A DNA stretch of 64,000 nucleotides, taken from positions 48,304-112,303 of the forward strand of contig MELC01000041.1 in assembly GCA_001767455.1 (NCBI GenBank), written 5' to 3'. The notes beneath the pieces are model-generated. The model was not told the DNA's origin. It did no database searches and saw nothing but the letters and a program-made list of their open reading frames with translations. Both the position numbers and the translations under genes were made by a program. The stretch is from Acidobacteria bacterium RIFCSPLOWO2_12_FULL_66_21. Its GTDB lineage: Bacteria > Acidobacteriota > Vicinamibacteria > Vicinamibacterales > 2-12-FULL-66-21. Shown here piece after piece: positions 31,498 to 39,376 of this stretch; the stretch's first letter is position 1, and the number at the start of each line of letters is the position of its first letter.

Positions 31498-33908
31498 TGA
31501 GCGTTCGGCTTGCCGAGTTCGTTTACCGGTGGCGGCTCTGGCTGACCGCCTTCATCCTCCTCGGCGCGGTCGCGTCGCTCCCGCGTGTCAACATCACGCG
31601 CATCGACAACGACATCACCGCGTGGTTCTCGCGCGAGGATCCCGTCTTCAAGGATTACGAGCGGCTCCGCGCCGAGTTCGGCGGGACGCGGTCGCTCATC
31701 GTCGCGCTGCAGGCCGACTCGGCGGACCGCCTGTTCTCGCGAGAGACGCTGAAATTCATCGACGAAATCACAGGCGACATCGAGCGCGTCAGCACCGTCC
31801 AGCGCGTCCTCAGCCTCGCCACCGCGACTGTCGTCCGGGCGACGCCTGACGGCGGCCTCGAGGTCCGCCCGCTCCTCGACGGCCTGCACCGTTCGGCGGA
31901 CGTCGCCGCCATCCGCCGCCGCGCGCTCGACGACGACCTGATCCGCGGCGATCTTCTGTCGGACGATGCGACGGTGACGGCGCTGGTGGTCACGTTCGAC
32001 GAGGACCGGATTGACGAGGTGCGCGCCGGCGTCATCCAGCAGGTCCATCGCATCGTCGATCCCAGGCTGCCGGCCGGCCTCCATGCGTTCTACAACGGCA
32101 GCCTGGAAATCAGCGAGACCTACAACCGCGTCACGCTCGACAACCAGCGCATTTTCAGCCCCCCGATCCTGTTGTTCACGCTGATTGCGATCTACTTCAC
32201 GTTCCGATCCTGGCGAAAGACGCTGCTGGCGCTGTTCGCGGTGTCGGTGAGCATCTCGTGGACCCTCGGTCTCTACTGGCTGATGGGGTTCTCGTACAAC
32301 ATCCTCTCCAGCATGCTCATCCCGCTCATCGTCGTCCTCGCGATAGCCGACGACGTCCACATCATGCAGCACTGCGACGAGGAGCGGCGCTCCGCAGAGC
32401 GCGACCGGAACGGAGCGGGCCGGATGAGCCCGCGTAGTGAAGGTCGCTTGGCGGGGTGCAGGGGGCCCCGCCACTCAATAAACGAATATTCATTCAAGGC
32501 GACGGTCGCTCATCTCGCGACGCCTCTGCTCGGCGCGAGTGCGACGACTGCGCTGGGGATGGTGTCGCTCGCGACGAGCCAGGTCGTCGCCGTGCGGGCG
32601 TTCGGCATCGGCGCGGGCGTGGGCATCATGGTGGACTTCGCGATCTCGCTCGTGCTGGTCCCGACGCTGCTGACGTGGGTCAAGCCGGAGACGCACGAGG
32701 CCCCGCACGAGAAGTATCTCGTCGGGCCGATGCAGCGGATCGCGCGGTTCTCGTGCGCGCACCCGCGCCGCGTCGTCGTCGTCTCGCTGGTAATAGGGAT
32801 CGCTGCCGCCCTCGGTATGCTGCGGCTGCGCGTCGACACCAATCACATCAATTTCTTTCGTCCCAATCATCCGCTGGGGCAGAGCGCGCGCGTCATCGAC
32901 CAACAGCTCTCGGGTGTGTACAGCTTCCAGATGATGTTCGAAGGCCCGGCGGAGTCGATGAAGTCGCCCGACGTGCTCCGCCGGATCGACAGCCTGGCTG
33001 ATGAGCTGCGCAAGCTGCCGCACGTGAGGAAGGTCACGTCGGTCGCCGACTACGTCAAGCGGATCAACAAGGAGCTGCACGACGGCCGGCCCGAAGCCAG
33101 CGTCGTCCCGGCCGACGGCGACACGATCGCGCAGGAGCTGTTCGTGTTCGCGCTCGGCGGAGAGGGGCGGCACGAGCTCGAGCGTGTGGTCGCGAGCGAT
33201 TTTTCACGGGCCCAGATGTCGGTCAAGCTGCAGTCGATGAGCTCCGACGTCGTCCTCACCGAGGTCGAGGCGGCCGAGCGCCTCGCGAACGGGATATTCG
33301 CCGGAACGGGCATTACCGTGCTGACGACCGGGTCGGGGCGTCTGTTCTCCACGCTCGATCACTACCTGGTCACGTCGCAGTTGAGCAGCTTCGGCACCGC
33401 GTTCATCACGGTGTTCGCCGTCATCTTCATCGTGTTCCGGTCGGCGCGCTTCGGCGTGCTGACCATCGTGCCCAACGTGCTGCCGGTCCTCGCCGTGCTC
33501 GGCATCATGGGATATCTCGGCATTTCGATGAACGTCGCGACGATCATGGTGTCGAGCGTCGCGCTGGGCGTGGTGGACGACGACACCATCCATTTCATCA
33601 ACAGGTACCGCCGCGAGACGGCGGCGGGCGCGACGACGGACGAGGCGATCGAGATCGCGACCGCGCACGAGGGGCGCGCGTCGCTGACGACCGCCTTCAT
33701 CAACAGTTGCGGGTTTGGCGTGCTGCTGTTGTCGGAGTACCGGCCGACCGCCTGGTTCGGCGGGCTGCTGGCGCTGACGATGGCGGTGGCGTTCCTCGGC
33801 GAGGTGTTCATTCTGCCGGCGACCATCAAGCTCCTGCCGCGCGTCTACGGCGCGCAGGCGTTACAAGGGGCGCGCGGGCGGCTGGCAGTGAATCCAGCTG
33901 ACCGCTGA
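31497..33908 (+). CDS. MMPL/RND family exporter with in-frame repeat insertion
   Basis: 803-residue member of the MMPL (predicted RND exporter) group: two repeats of one N-terminal helix, a periplasmic domain and five further helices, about 12 helices in all. The second helix block reads ILGIMGYLGISMNVATIM with the conserved VVDDDTIHF; the equivalent in the first half is IADDVHIMQH. Residues 299-329 interrupt the well-conserved stretch between HCDEER and EYSFKATVAHLATPLLGAS and are encoded by copy 4 of the dispersed element. Family members move lipids, hopanoids or lipoproteins; the substrate is unknown. Confidence 0.9.
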   Translation: MSVRLAEFVYRWRLWLTAFILLGAVASLPRVNITRIDNDITAWFSREDPVFKDYERLRAEFGGTRSLIVALQADSADRLFSRETLKFIDEITGDIERVSTVQRVLSLATATVVRATPDGGLEVRPLLDGLHRSADVAAIRRRALDDDLIRGDLLSDDATVTALVVTFDEDRIDEVRAGVIQQVHRIVDPRLPAGLHAFYNGSLEISETYNRVTLDNQRIFSPPILLFTLIAIYFTFRSWRKTLLALFAVSVSISWTLGLYWLMGFSYNILSSMLIPLIVVLAIADDVHIMQHCDEERRSAERDRNGAGRMSPRSEGRLAGCRGPRHSINEYSFKATVAHLATPLLGASATTALGMVSLATSQVVAVRAFGIGAGVGIMVDFAISLVLVPTLLTWVKPETHEAPHEKYLVGPMQRIARFSCAHPRRVVVVSLVIGIAAALGMLRLRVDTNHINFFRPNHPLGQSARVIDQQLSGVYSFQMMFEGPAESMKSPDVLRRIDSLADELRKLPHVRKVTSVADYVKRINKELHDGRPEASVVPADGDTIAQELFVFALGGEGRHELERVVASDFSRAQMSVKLQSMSSDVVLTEVEAAERLANGIFAGTGITVLTTGSGRLFSTLDHYLVTSQLSSFGTAFITVFAVIFIVFRSARFGVLTIVPNVLPVLAVLGIMGYLGISMNVATIMVSSVALGVVDDDTIHFINRYRRETAAGATTDEAIEIATAHEGRASLTTAFINSCGFGVLLLSEYRPTAWFGGLLALTMAVAFLGEVFILPATIKLLPRVYGAQALQGARGRLAVNPADR
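32391..32483 (+). repeat. Dispersed ~80-bp element, copy 4, inserted in frame in the RND gene
   Basis: CGACCGGAACGGAGCGGGCC, GCGTAGTGAAGGTCGC, TTGGCGGGGTGCAGGGGGCC and CCGCC, followed by AT-rich ACTCAATAAACGAATATTC. The 93-nt (31-codon) block keeps the reading frame open. Confidence 0.85.
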
Positions 33909-34053
33909 TAGCAGGCAGCAGGCAGCAGGCAGCAGGCAGTGGGAAAGCATGCAGCGGGCAGCATGCAGCAGGCAGCGAGTCCAACTGTCGAGCTGTAGGA
34001 TCAGCGTGACAGCGTGATCCACTGCCAGCCGCCTGCTGCCTGCTGCCAGCTGA
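33908..34053. repeat. GCAGGCA palindrome family, copy 2 (complete)
   Basis: Left arm of (AGCAGGC)n from 33909; centre AACTGTCGAGCTGTAGGATC and AGCGTGACAGCGTG; right arm ATCCACTGCC then CTGCTGCC repeats. The arms could pair over ~45 nt. It lies between the RND and outer-membrane barrel genes. Confidence 0.85.
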
Positions 34054-34069
34054 TCTGCGCGCACCGAAT

Positions 34070-35329
34070 ATGCGAAAGACTCTGAGTGCTGTGGTAGTGA
34101 CGATGTGCGTGACGGCCGCTGCGATCGCACAAACGCCGCATCGCGGCTACGTGTCGCTCGGCGCGGACCACTTCCCGAACCGGGAGGCGACGACGGAAAT
34201 GCGCGCGCGGGTGTTCGCCGAGGAGGAGATCGATCCGACGCCGAAGCTCCTCGTCACCGTGTCGGGGTTCGCCGAAGGGCTGCTGAGGAGCGGCCGGAAG
34301 AACACGCGCGACGCGATCTTCCGCGTGCAGGAAGGCACCCTCGAGTTCAGAACCGATCGGTTCGAAATCCTCGCGGGCTACGGCACCGTCGTCTGGGGCG
34401 TCCTCGACGAGCTGCAGCCGACCGACGTCGTGAACCCGCTCGACGTGTCGCGCTTCTTCTTCGACGGCCGCGGCGAGGCGCGGCTGCCAGTCGGCCTTGC
34501 GCGCGTACGCCTGTTCCTCTCGGAGAACGCGTCGATCGAGGGGCTGTACGTTCCGTTCTTCCGCCGGGGGCGCTTCGATCAGCTCGACGAACCGGCCTCG
34601 CCCTTCAACATCGTCACTGCGGCGAACCCGGCTCAACACATCCAGGAAGACGAGCCGGCGCGGTCGCTGCGCAACGCGCAGGGCGGCGGACGCCTGCGCG
34701 TGACGACCGGGCGCGTGGACTGGAGCATCTCGGCCTTCCGTGGGTTCGACGCGTTCGCGCTGTTCTCGAGCCCCCTTCAGCCGCGTTCAGCACCGTTCAG
34801 CACCTCTGAGCACTCCTCAGCACCCTTCAGCACCTCGATCGTCGGCACATTTCCTCGCTTCACGATGGTCGGGGGGGATTTCGAGACGGCGCGCGGCAAC
34901 TGGGGCGTGCGCGGCGAAGTGGCCGCATTCGCGCGCGATGGCTTCCATGACCCGGTGCTCCGGACTTCGATCAGGGATTCGATGGACGCGGGGCTCGGCG
35001 TCGATCGCAAGGCCGGCGAATACCGGGTCAGCGGGACGATCCTGCTGCACCATGAGGCATCGGTGACAGGCTCGACCGGCCGCACGGACGTGTCGCTCGC
35101 GCTCGGCAGCGATCGCACCTTCGCGCGCGAGCGCTATCAGCTCCGCACGTTTGCCGTCTACAGCCCCACGCAGGAGACGGCATTCCTCCGCGCGATTGCC
35201 ACCGCGAAGCTGCGCGACAATGTCGCGGTCGAGGGATCGGGGGGATGGCTGGCCGGGGACGGCACCGACCTGATCGGACGCTTCAGAGACAGCGACTTCG
35301 TGTACGCGCGCGTGAAGTACTATTTCTAG
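34070..35329 (+). CDS. Outer-membrane beta-barrel protein, RND-associated
   Basis: 419 residues: signal peptide (~1-20, ending AAAIAQ), then alternating amphipathic strands, and a C-terminal aromatic end (ARVKYYF) typical of BAM-folded barrels. It resembles DUF1302-type barrels that travel with MMPL exporters and LolA-like proteins; similarity is by layout, so the name is tentative. Residues ~234-260 (PLQPRSAPFS, TSEHSSAPFSTS) are translated from TTCAGCACC repeats and likely form an extra loop. Confidence 0.7.
   Translation: MRKTLSAVVVTMCVTAAAIAQTPHRGYVSLGADHFPNREATTEMRARVFAEEEIDPTPKLLVTVSGFAEGLLRSGRKNTRDAIFRVQEGTLEFRTDRFEILAGYGTVVWGVLDELQPTDVVNPLDVSRFFFDGRGEARLPVGLARVRLFLSENASIEGLYVPFFRRGRFDQLDEPASPFNIVTAANPAQHIQEDEPARSLRNAQGGGRLRVTTGRVDWSISAFRGFDAFALFSSPLQPRSAPFSTSEHSSAPFSTSIVGTFPRFTMVGGDFETARGNWGVRGEVAAFARDGFHDPVLRTSIRDSMDAGLGVDRKAGEYRVSGTILLHHEASVTGSTGRTDVSLALGSDRTFARERYQLRTFAVYSPTQETAFLRAIATAKLRDNVAVEGSGGWLAGDGTDLIGRFRDSDFVYARVKYYF
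34770..34850. repeat. TTCAGCACC repeats in frame inside the barrel gene
   Basis: CCTTCAGCCGCGTTCAGCAC, CGTTCAGCACC, CTGAGCACTCC, TCAGCACCCTTCAGCACC: about six degenerate units kept in frame. Confidence 0.8.
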
Positions 35330-35472
35330 CAGGCAGCGGGGCAGCAGGCAGCGGGCCAGCCGGCAGCCGGCAGCTGGCAGCAGGCAGTGGATCACACTGT
35401 CCCACTGCAGCTCGACAGCTCGATTCACTGCCCGCTGCCGGCTGTCTGCTGCGTGCTGCCTACTGCCTGCTA
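35330..35472. repeat. GCAGGCA palindrome family, copy 3 (complete)
   Basis: Left arm GCAGGCAGCGGGGCAGC..., centre AGTGGATCACACTGTCCCAC and AGCTCGACAGCTCG, right arm ATTCACTGCCCGCTGCC and CTGCGTGCTGCC. It begins within 2 nt of the barrel stop codon. Confidence 0.85.
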
Positions 35473-35477
35473 CTTTC

Positions 35478-36224
35478 ATGCTCCTGATTCCCGCGCGCAA
35501 CGCATCGTCATGGACCGGGCCGACCGGCAACAACACGTACCTGCTGACGGGTCGCGTGCCCGCGCTGGTGGACGCGGGGGTCGGCAACCCGGACCACATC
35601 GAGGAAATCGCGAGCGCGTTGAACGGCGCGCCGCTTGCCACCGTCCTCATCACGCACGGCCACAGCGATCACGTGTCGGGCCTGCCCGCGCTGATGGAGC
35701 GGTGGCCGGCGCTCACCGTCGTGCGCACGCTCGACGCCGGGCCAATCGCCGCCGGCGATCGGGAACTGGAGCCCATCGCGACGCCCGGTCACTCGCGGGA
35801 CCATCTCTCCTTCCTCGACGAGGCGTCCGGCGACCTGTTCTGCGGCGATCTGCTGCGGGCCAACGGCACGATCGTGATTCCCGCAAGCCGCGGCGGCAGC
35901 CTGCGGCAGTATCTCGACTCGCTGCGGCGCATCCGTCACCTGAACCCGCGACGGCTCCTGCCCGGACACGGCCCCATCGTCGACGACCCGCCGCGCGTGA
36001 TCGATCGCTACCTCCATCATCGCGAAGAGCGCGAGCGACAGGTCATCGAATCGCTTCGCGCCGGCGCGACGACGCCGGCCGAGATCGTCGCGGGCGTCTA
36101 TGGCCGCCTGCCGCCGGTGCTGGTTGGCGCCGCGGGGGAGAGCGTCCTCGCGCATCTGATCAAGCTGGAAGAGGAAGGCCGGGCGCGGCGCGTGGACGAT
36201 CGGTGGGAGACGGTGGAAACGTAG
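35478..36224 (+). CDS. MBL-fold hydrolase, LACTB2-like
   Basis: 248 residues. Metal motif THGHSDHVSG, HSRDH with the second His, FCGDLL with bridging Asp and the final LPGHGP His. A C-terminal winged-helix-like segment (~200-245: TTPAEIVAGVYG) is characteristic of the LACTB2 group, whose eukaryotic member is an RNase and whose bacterial members have varied substrates. ATG 35478 lies 5 nt after a palindrome. The stop TAG is the first of a GTAGAAGGTAGAAGGTAG run. Confidence 0.85.
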   Translation: MLLIPARNASSWTGPTGNNTYLLTGRVPALVDAGVGNPDHIEEIASALNGAPLATVLITHGHSDHVSGLPALMERWPALTVVRTLDAGPIAAGDRELEPIATPGHSRDHLSFLDEASGDLFCGDLLRANGTIVIPASRGGSLRQYLDSLRRIRHLNPRRLLPGHGPIVDDPPRVIDRYLHHREERERQVIESLRAGATTPAEIVAGVYGRLPPVLVGAAGESVLAHLIKLEEEGRARRVDDRWETVET

Positions 36225-36241
36225 AAGGTAGAAGGTAGCGT

Positions 36242-36577
36242 TCAAGTTTTCCGCGCGTCCTTGATCACCCGTTCGAGTTGATCCAGGTACGCGGCGAAGC
36301 GACGGCGGCCCGCCGCGGTCAGCCTGCACGTCGTCCGCGGCCGGCGCCCTTCGAACGCCTTCGCGATATGGACGATGCCCGCGTCGTGGAGGACGCTGAG
36401 GTGACGACTGAGGTTCCCGTCGGTCAGCGCGCATAGGCGTTTCAGTTCCTGGAAGCGGATCCCCTGCGGGTGGGCGAGGAGCGACGTCATGACCCCGAGC
36501 CGCGCGCGCTCGTGCAGCACGCGGTCGAGCCCCTCGTACGCAAACCTGCCCGGTTCCGGGGTGATGCGTTTGATCAT
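36242..36577 (-). CDS. Winged-helix transcriptional regulator
   Basis: 111 residues, single winged-helix domain of the small HTH_34/ArsR-MarR-like type: recognition region TDGNLSRHLSVLHDAGIV. No sensor domain or metal-ligand cysteines are seen. It is divergent from the purine-type permease at 36692, which is the most obvious candidate target, but this is an inference from position. Confidence 0.85.
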   Translation of the reverse strand: MIKRITPEPGRFAYEGLDRVLHERARLGVMTSLLAHPQGIRFQELKRLCALTDGNLSRHLSVLHDAGIVHIAKAFEGRRPRTTCRLTAAGRRRFAAYLDQLERVIKDARKT

Positions 36578-36600
36578 GGAGGCATCGCGCCGCGCGCCAC

Positions 36601-36662
36601 GTGTAGCGCAGGCCTTCAGGCCTGCCGTCCGGCGCGCGGGCAGCCCTAAAGGGCTGCGCTAC
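36601..36662. repeat. Inverted pair of hairpins GCAGGCCTTCAGGCCTGC / GCAGCCCTAAAGGGCTGC
   Basis: GTAGCGCAGGCCTTCAGGCC (then TGC) and, inverted, GCAGCCCTAAAGGGCTGC then GCTAC, with a 19-nt centre. This lies between the divergent regulator and permease genes. A short GTAGAAGG run is also present at 36222-36240. Confidence 0.8.
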
Positions 36663-36679
36663 AGATACCATATTTCGGG

Positions 36680-36685
36680 TATTCT
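36680..36685 (+). promoter_or_regulatory. -10 box TATTCT, leaderless promoter of the permease
   Basis: TATTCT, then CCTGCC (6 nt), then GTG 36692. Confidence 0.55.
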
Positions 36686-36691
36686 CCTGCC

Positions 36692-38017
36692 GTGCTGGAG
36701 CGCCTGTTCCACCTCACCGACCACGGCACCACCATCCGCACGGAGGTCATCGCGGGCCTGACGACCTTCCTCGCGATGTCCTACATCATCTTCGTCCAGC
36801 CCGCCGTGCTTCAGGCCGCGGGGATGGACTTCGGCGCGGTGCTGGTGGCCACGTGTTTCGCGAGCGGCATCGCGACGCTGCTCATGGCGCTCTTCGCCAA
36901 CTACCCGATCGCCGTCGCGCCGGCGATGGGGCACAACTTCTTCTTCGCGTTCACCGTCGCCGTCACGATGCAGGTGCCGTGGCGCGTGGCGCTCGGCGGA
37001 GTGGCCATCGCCGGGCTGATCTTCATCCTCACGGCGAGCATCGGCCTTCGGGAGCGGCTCATCGTCGCCATTCCGGATTCGCTGAAGCACGCCATTGCCG
37101 TCGGCATCGGATTGCTCATCGCGCTCATCGGCCTGGAATGGAGCGGCATCGTCGTCGCGTCTCCCGGCACGCTGGTGACGCTCGGCGCGTTGAAGTCTCC
37201 GCCGACGCTCCTCGCGATCTTCGGGCTGTTGACGATGGCGGTGCTGATGGCGCGGCGCGTGACGGGCGCGCTGCTGCTCGGGATCCTCCTGTCGACCATC
37301 GTGGGGCTCGCCACCGGGCTCGTGAAATACCAGGGACTGGTGAGCGCGCCGCCGTCGATCATGCCGACGCTGCTGCAGCTCGACATCCCCGGGGCGTTCA
37401 CGCCCTCGATGATCTCGGTCATCTTCGTCTTCTTCTTCCTTGCGCTCTTCGATTCGGTCGGCACGCTCGTCGGCGTGGCCAGCCAGGCGGGACTGATGCG
37501 CGGCGGCACGCTGCCGCGCGCGCGGCAGGCGCTGCTCGCCGACGCTGTGGGGACCGTCATCGGCGCGGGCCTCGGCACGTCGACCGTCACGGCCTACATC
37601 GAAAGCTCCACCGGCGTGTCGGCCGGCGGCCGCACCGGCCTTGCCAACGTCGTCACGGCCGCGCTCTTCTTCCTGTCGCTGTTCTTTTTTCCGTTGGTCC
37701 GCATGATCGGCGGCGGCTATCCCCTGGGCGGCGGTCCGGTCCTCTATCCCGTCGTCGCGCCGGCGCTGGTGCTGGTGGGCACGATGATGATGGCGGGGGT
37801 ACGGACGATTGCCTGGGACGATCCCACCGAGGCGATCCCCGCGTTCCTCACGATCGTGATGATGCCGCTCGCCGTCAGCATCACGGACGGGATCGCGTTC
37901 GGCTTCATCGCGTACGCCTGCCTGAAGCTGGCGACCGGCCGCGGCCGCGAGGCCCACGCGCTCGTTTACGTGTTCGCGGTCCTCTTCCTGTTGCGCTATG
38001 CGCTGTTGATGCGGTGA
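36692..38017 (+). CDS. NCS2-family nucleobase permease (AzgA-like)
   Basis: 441-residue polytopic protein of the AzgA/COG2252 branch of NCS2 transporters (adenine, guanine or hypoxanthine:H+ symport in studied members). Landmarks: GLTTFLAMSYIIFVQPAVL near the N-terminus, APAMGHNFFFAFTV, the SLFDSVGTLVGVASQAG-like LALFDSVGTLVGVA, and TVTAYIESSTGVSAGGRTG. About 12-14 helices. GTG 36692 is set by the leaderless box and family N-terminus (TDHGTTIRTEVIAG). Confidence 0.92.
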   Translation: MLERLFHLTDHGTTIRTEVIAGLTTFLAMSYIIFVQPAVLQAAGMDFGAVLVATCFASGIATLLMALFANYPIAVAPAMGHNFFFAFTVAVTMQVPWRVALGGVAIAGLIFILTASIGLRERLIVAIPDSLKHAIAVGIGLLIALIGLEWSGIVVASPGTLVTLGALKSPPTLLAIFGLLTMAVLMARRVTGALLLGILLSTIVGLATGLVKYQGLVSAPPSIMPTLLQLDIPGAFTPSMISVIFVFFFLALFDSVGTLVGVASQAGLMRGGTLPRARQALLADAVGTVIGAGLGTSTVTAYIESSTGVSAGGRTGLANVVTAALFFLSLFFFPLVRMIGGGYPLGGGPVLYPVVAPALVLVGTMMMAGVRTIAWDDPTEAIPAFLTIVMMPLAVSITDGIAFGFIAYACLKLATGRGREAHALVYVFAVLFLLRYALLMR

Positions 38018-38127
38018 GCAGCAGGCAGCACGCAGCAGGCAGCGGGCAGCAGGCAGCTGGCAGTGGATCACGCTGCAGCGGAACAGCGCGACTCACTGCC
38101 CGCTGCATGCTGCCTGCTGCCAGCTCT
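38018..38127. repeat. GCAGGCA palindrome family, copy 4 (complete)
   Basis: AGCAGGCAGCACGCAGCAGG..., centre AGTGGATCACGCTGCAGCGG and AACAGCGCGACTCACTGCC, right arm CTGCATGCTGCCTGCTGCC. It begins right after the permease stop. Confidence 0.85.
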
Positions 38128-38134
38128 TACGTAG

Positions 38135-38140
38135 TACCAT
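38135..38140 (+). promoter_or_regulatory. -10 box TACCAT, leaderless promoter of the rhodanese
   Basis: TACCAT, then GCGGGA (6 nt), then ATG 38147; it starts 8 nt after the palindrome. Confidence 0.45.
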
Positions 38141-38146
38141 GCGGGA

Positions 38147-38983
38147 ATGAAGGGCTACACCAATTCCCAGTTGGTGGTGACGCCGCGCGATCTGGCAACC
38201 ATGCTCCAGGGAGCTGAAGCGTCGAGGCCGCTTCTCCTCGATCTCCGCCCGCCGGAGGCCTACACGGCCGGCCACATCCCGGGCGCCATTCATCTGGATC
38301 TCTGGGGGGTCAGCCTGATCGACACCGATCCGATGCCGCTGAAGGCGTTCATGTGGATGATCGAGCACGTGCTGGCCGTCCATGGGGTCGACGCGTCCAG
38401 GCCGGTCGTCGTCTACGACGAGCACTCCGGGATTCGCGCCGCGCGCGCGTTCTGGTTCCTCGAGTACTTCGGCCACCCCGACGTGCGCATGCTCGACGGC
38501 GGCTTCAACGCGTGGATGTCGGCGGGCCTCGACGCGACGCGCGACGCCGGACCGCCGCCGAAGAGCGAGTGGACCGGCTCGCGCGCGGGGCGCGCGATCG
38601 CCACCTGGCGCGACGTGCGGCACGCCGTCGGCCGCTCGGACAAGGTGCTGCTCGACACGCGCACCGACGGCGAGTACTGCGGCACCGTGGTGCGCGCGAA
38701 GCGCGGCGGCGCGGTCCCGGGCGCCGTGCACATCGAGTGGACCCGCAACCTGACTCCGAACGGCGACTTCAAGCCGGCGGACGAACTGAGGAAGATGTAC
38801 GAGGACGCCGGCGTCACGCCGGACCGCGAGGTGATCACCTACTGCCAGGGCGGCTACCGCGCCGCGCACTCCTACATCGCGCTCCGACTGCTCGGCTACC
38901 CCCGCGTCAGGATGTATATCGGGTCGTGGAAGGAATGGGGGGATCGAGAAGAGCTGCCGGTCGAAGTGCCCAAACGGAACTGA
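38147..38983 (+). CDS. Thiosulfate/3-mercaptopyruvate sulfurtransferase, two rhodanese domains
   Basis: 278 residues. The N-terminal domain (~15-130) is inactive (no cysteine in its loop, YDEHSGIRA); the C-terminal domain carries the catalytic Cys in TYCQGGYRAAH. The loop CQGGYR resembles thiosulfate sulfurtransferases more than the CGSGV-type mercaptopyruvate enzymes. It could supply sulfur to the rhodanese-less ThiI at 19.3 kb, but no linkage is shown. Confidence 0.9.
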   Translation: MKGYTNSQLVVTPRDLATMLQGAEASRPLLLDLRPPEAYTAGHIPGAIHLDLWGVSLIDTDPMPLKAFMWMIEHVLAVHGVDASRPVVVYDEHSGIRAARAFWFLEYFGHPDVRMLDGGFNAWMSAGLDATRDAGPPPKSEWTGSRAGRAIATWRDVRHAVGRSDKVLLDTRTDGEYCGTVVRAKRGGAVPGAVHIEWTRNLTPNGDFKPADELRKMYEDAGVTPDREVITYCQGGYRAAHSYIALRLLGYPRVRMYIGSWKEWGDREELPVEVPKRN

Positions 38984-39376
38984 GTGTCCGTGACTTCCGC
39001 CTTCGCGCGCGGCGCTTCGGCGGGACGGGCGTGGCTCGGGGCTCGGCTGGCGGTGAAATCGTGTGGGCGGCGCCAGCATCCGGCGCACGGGCAGGTTTGC
39101 GTCGCAGCGACCTTTGAGCCGCGTGATACGCGATAGTCCTAAAACGGCGGCTCGAAGCGGTCCCGTTCGGCGGCGGCCATGAGTACGCTATCAGCGCAGC
39201 GGCTAACCCTTCTGTCGCAACAGTCGGCTCACCGGCCTGCGGCAAACCCCAGCCGACGCCGCGATCGTAAGGCGAACCGCGGAGAGGCCGTTTTTCCACG
39301 CGGCGAAAGGGAGCAAGACGCAATCCGGCCGGTGCGCCGTACCCTGACGCCTTTCAGGGGATAGAATCGAGGGATT
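38984..39376. other. 393-nt region with no recognisable gene
   Basis: Contains GCCTTCGCGCGCGGCGCTTC-type words (38997-39030), a GGCTCGGGGCTCGG run and about 300 nt of sequence with no supported open frame on either strand. TAGAAT (39362-39367) lies 9 nt before ATG 39377 and may be the -10 box of the peptidase gene. Confidence 0.6.

Noticed and set aside
38984..39376. A gene on the minus strand (138 codons, 38907-39323)
   Set aside because: Arg/Pro-rich translation without a domain or start signal, overlapping the rhodanese 3' end; left as unassigned sequence.
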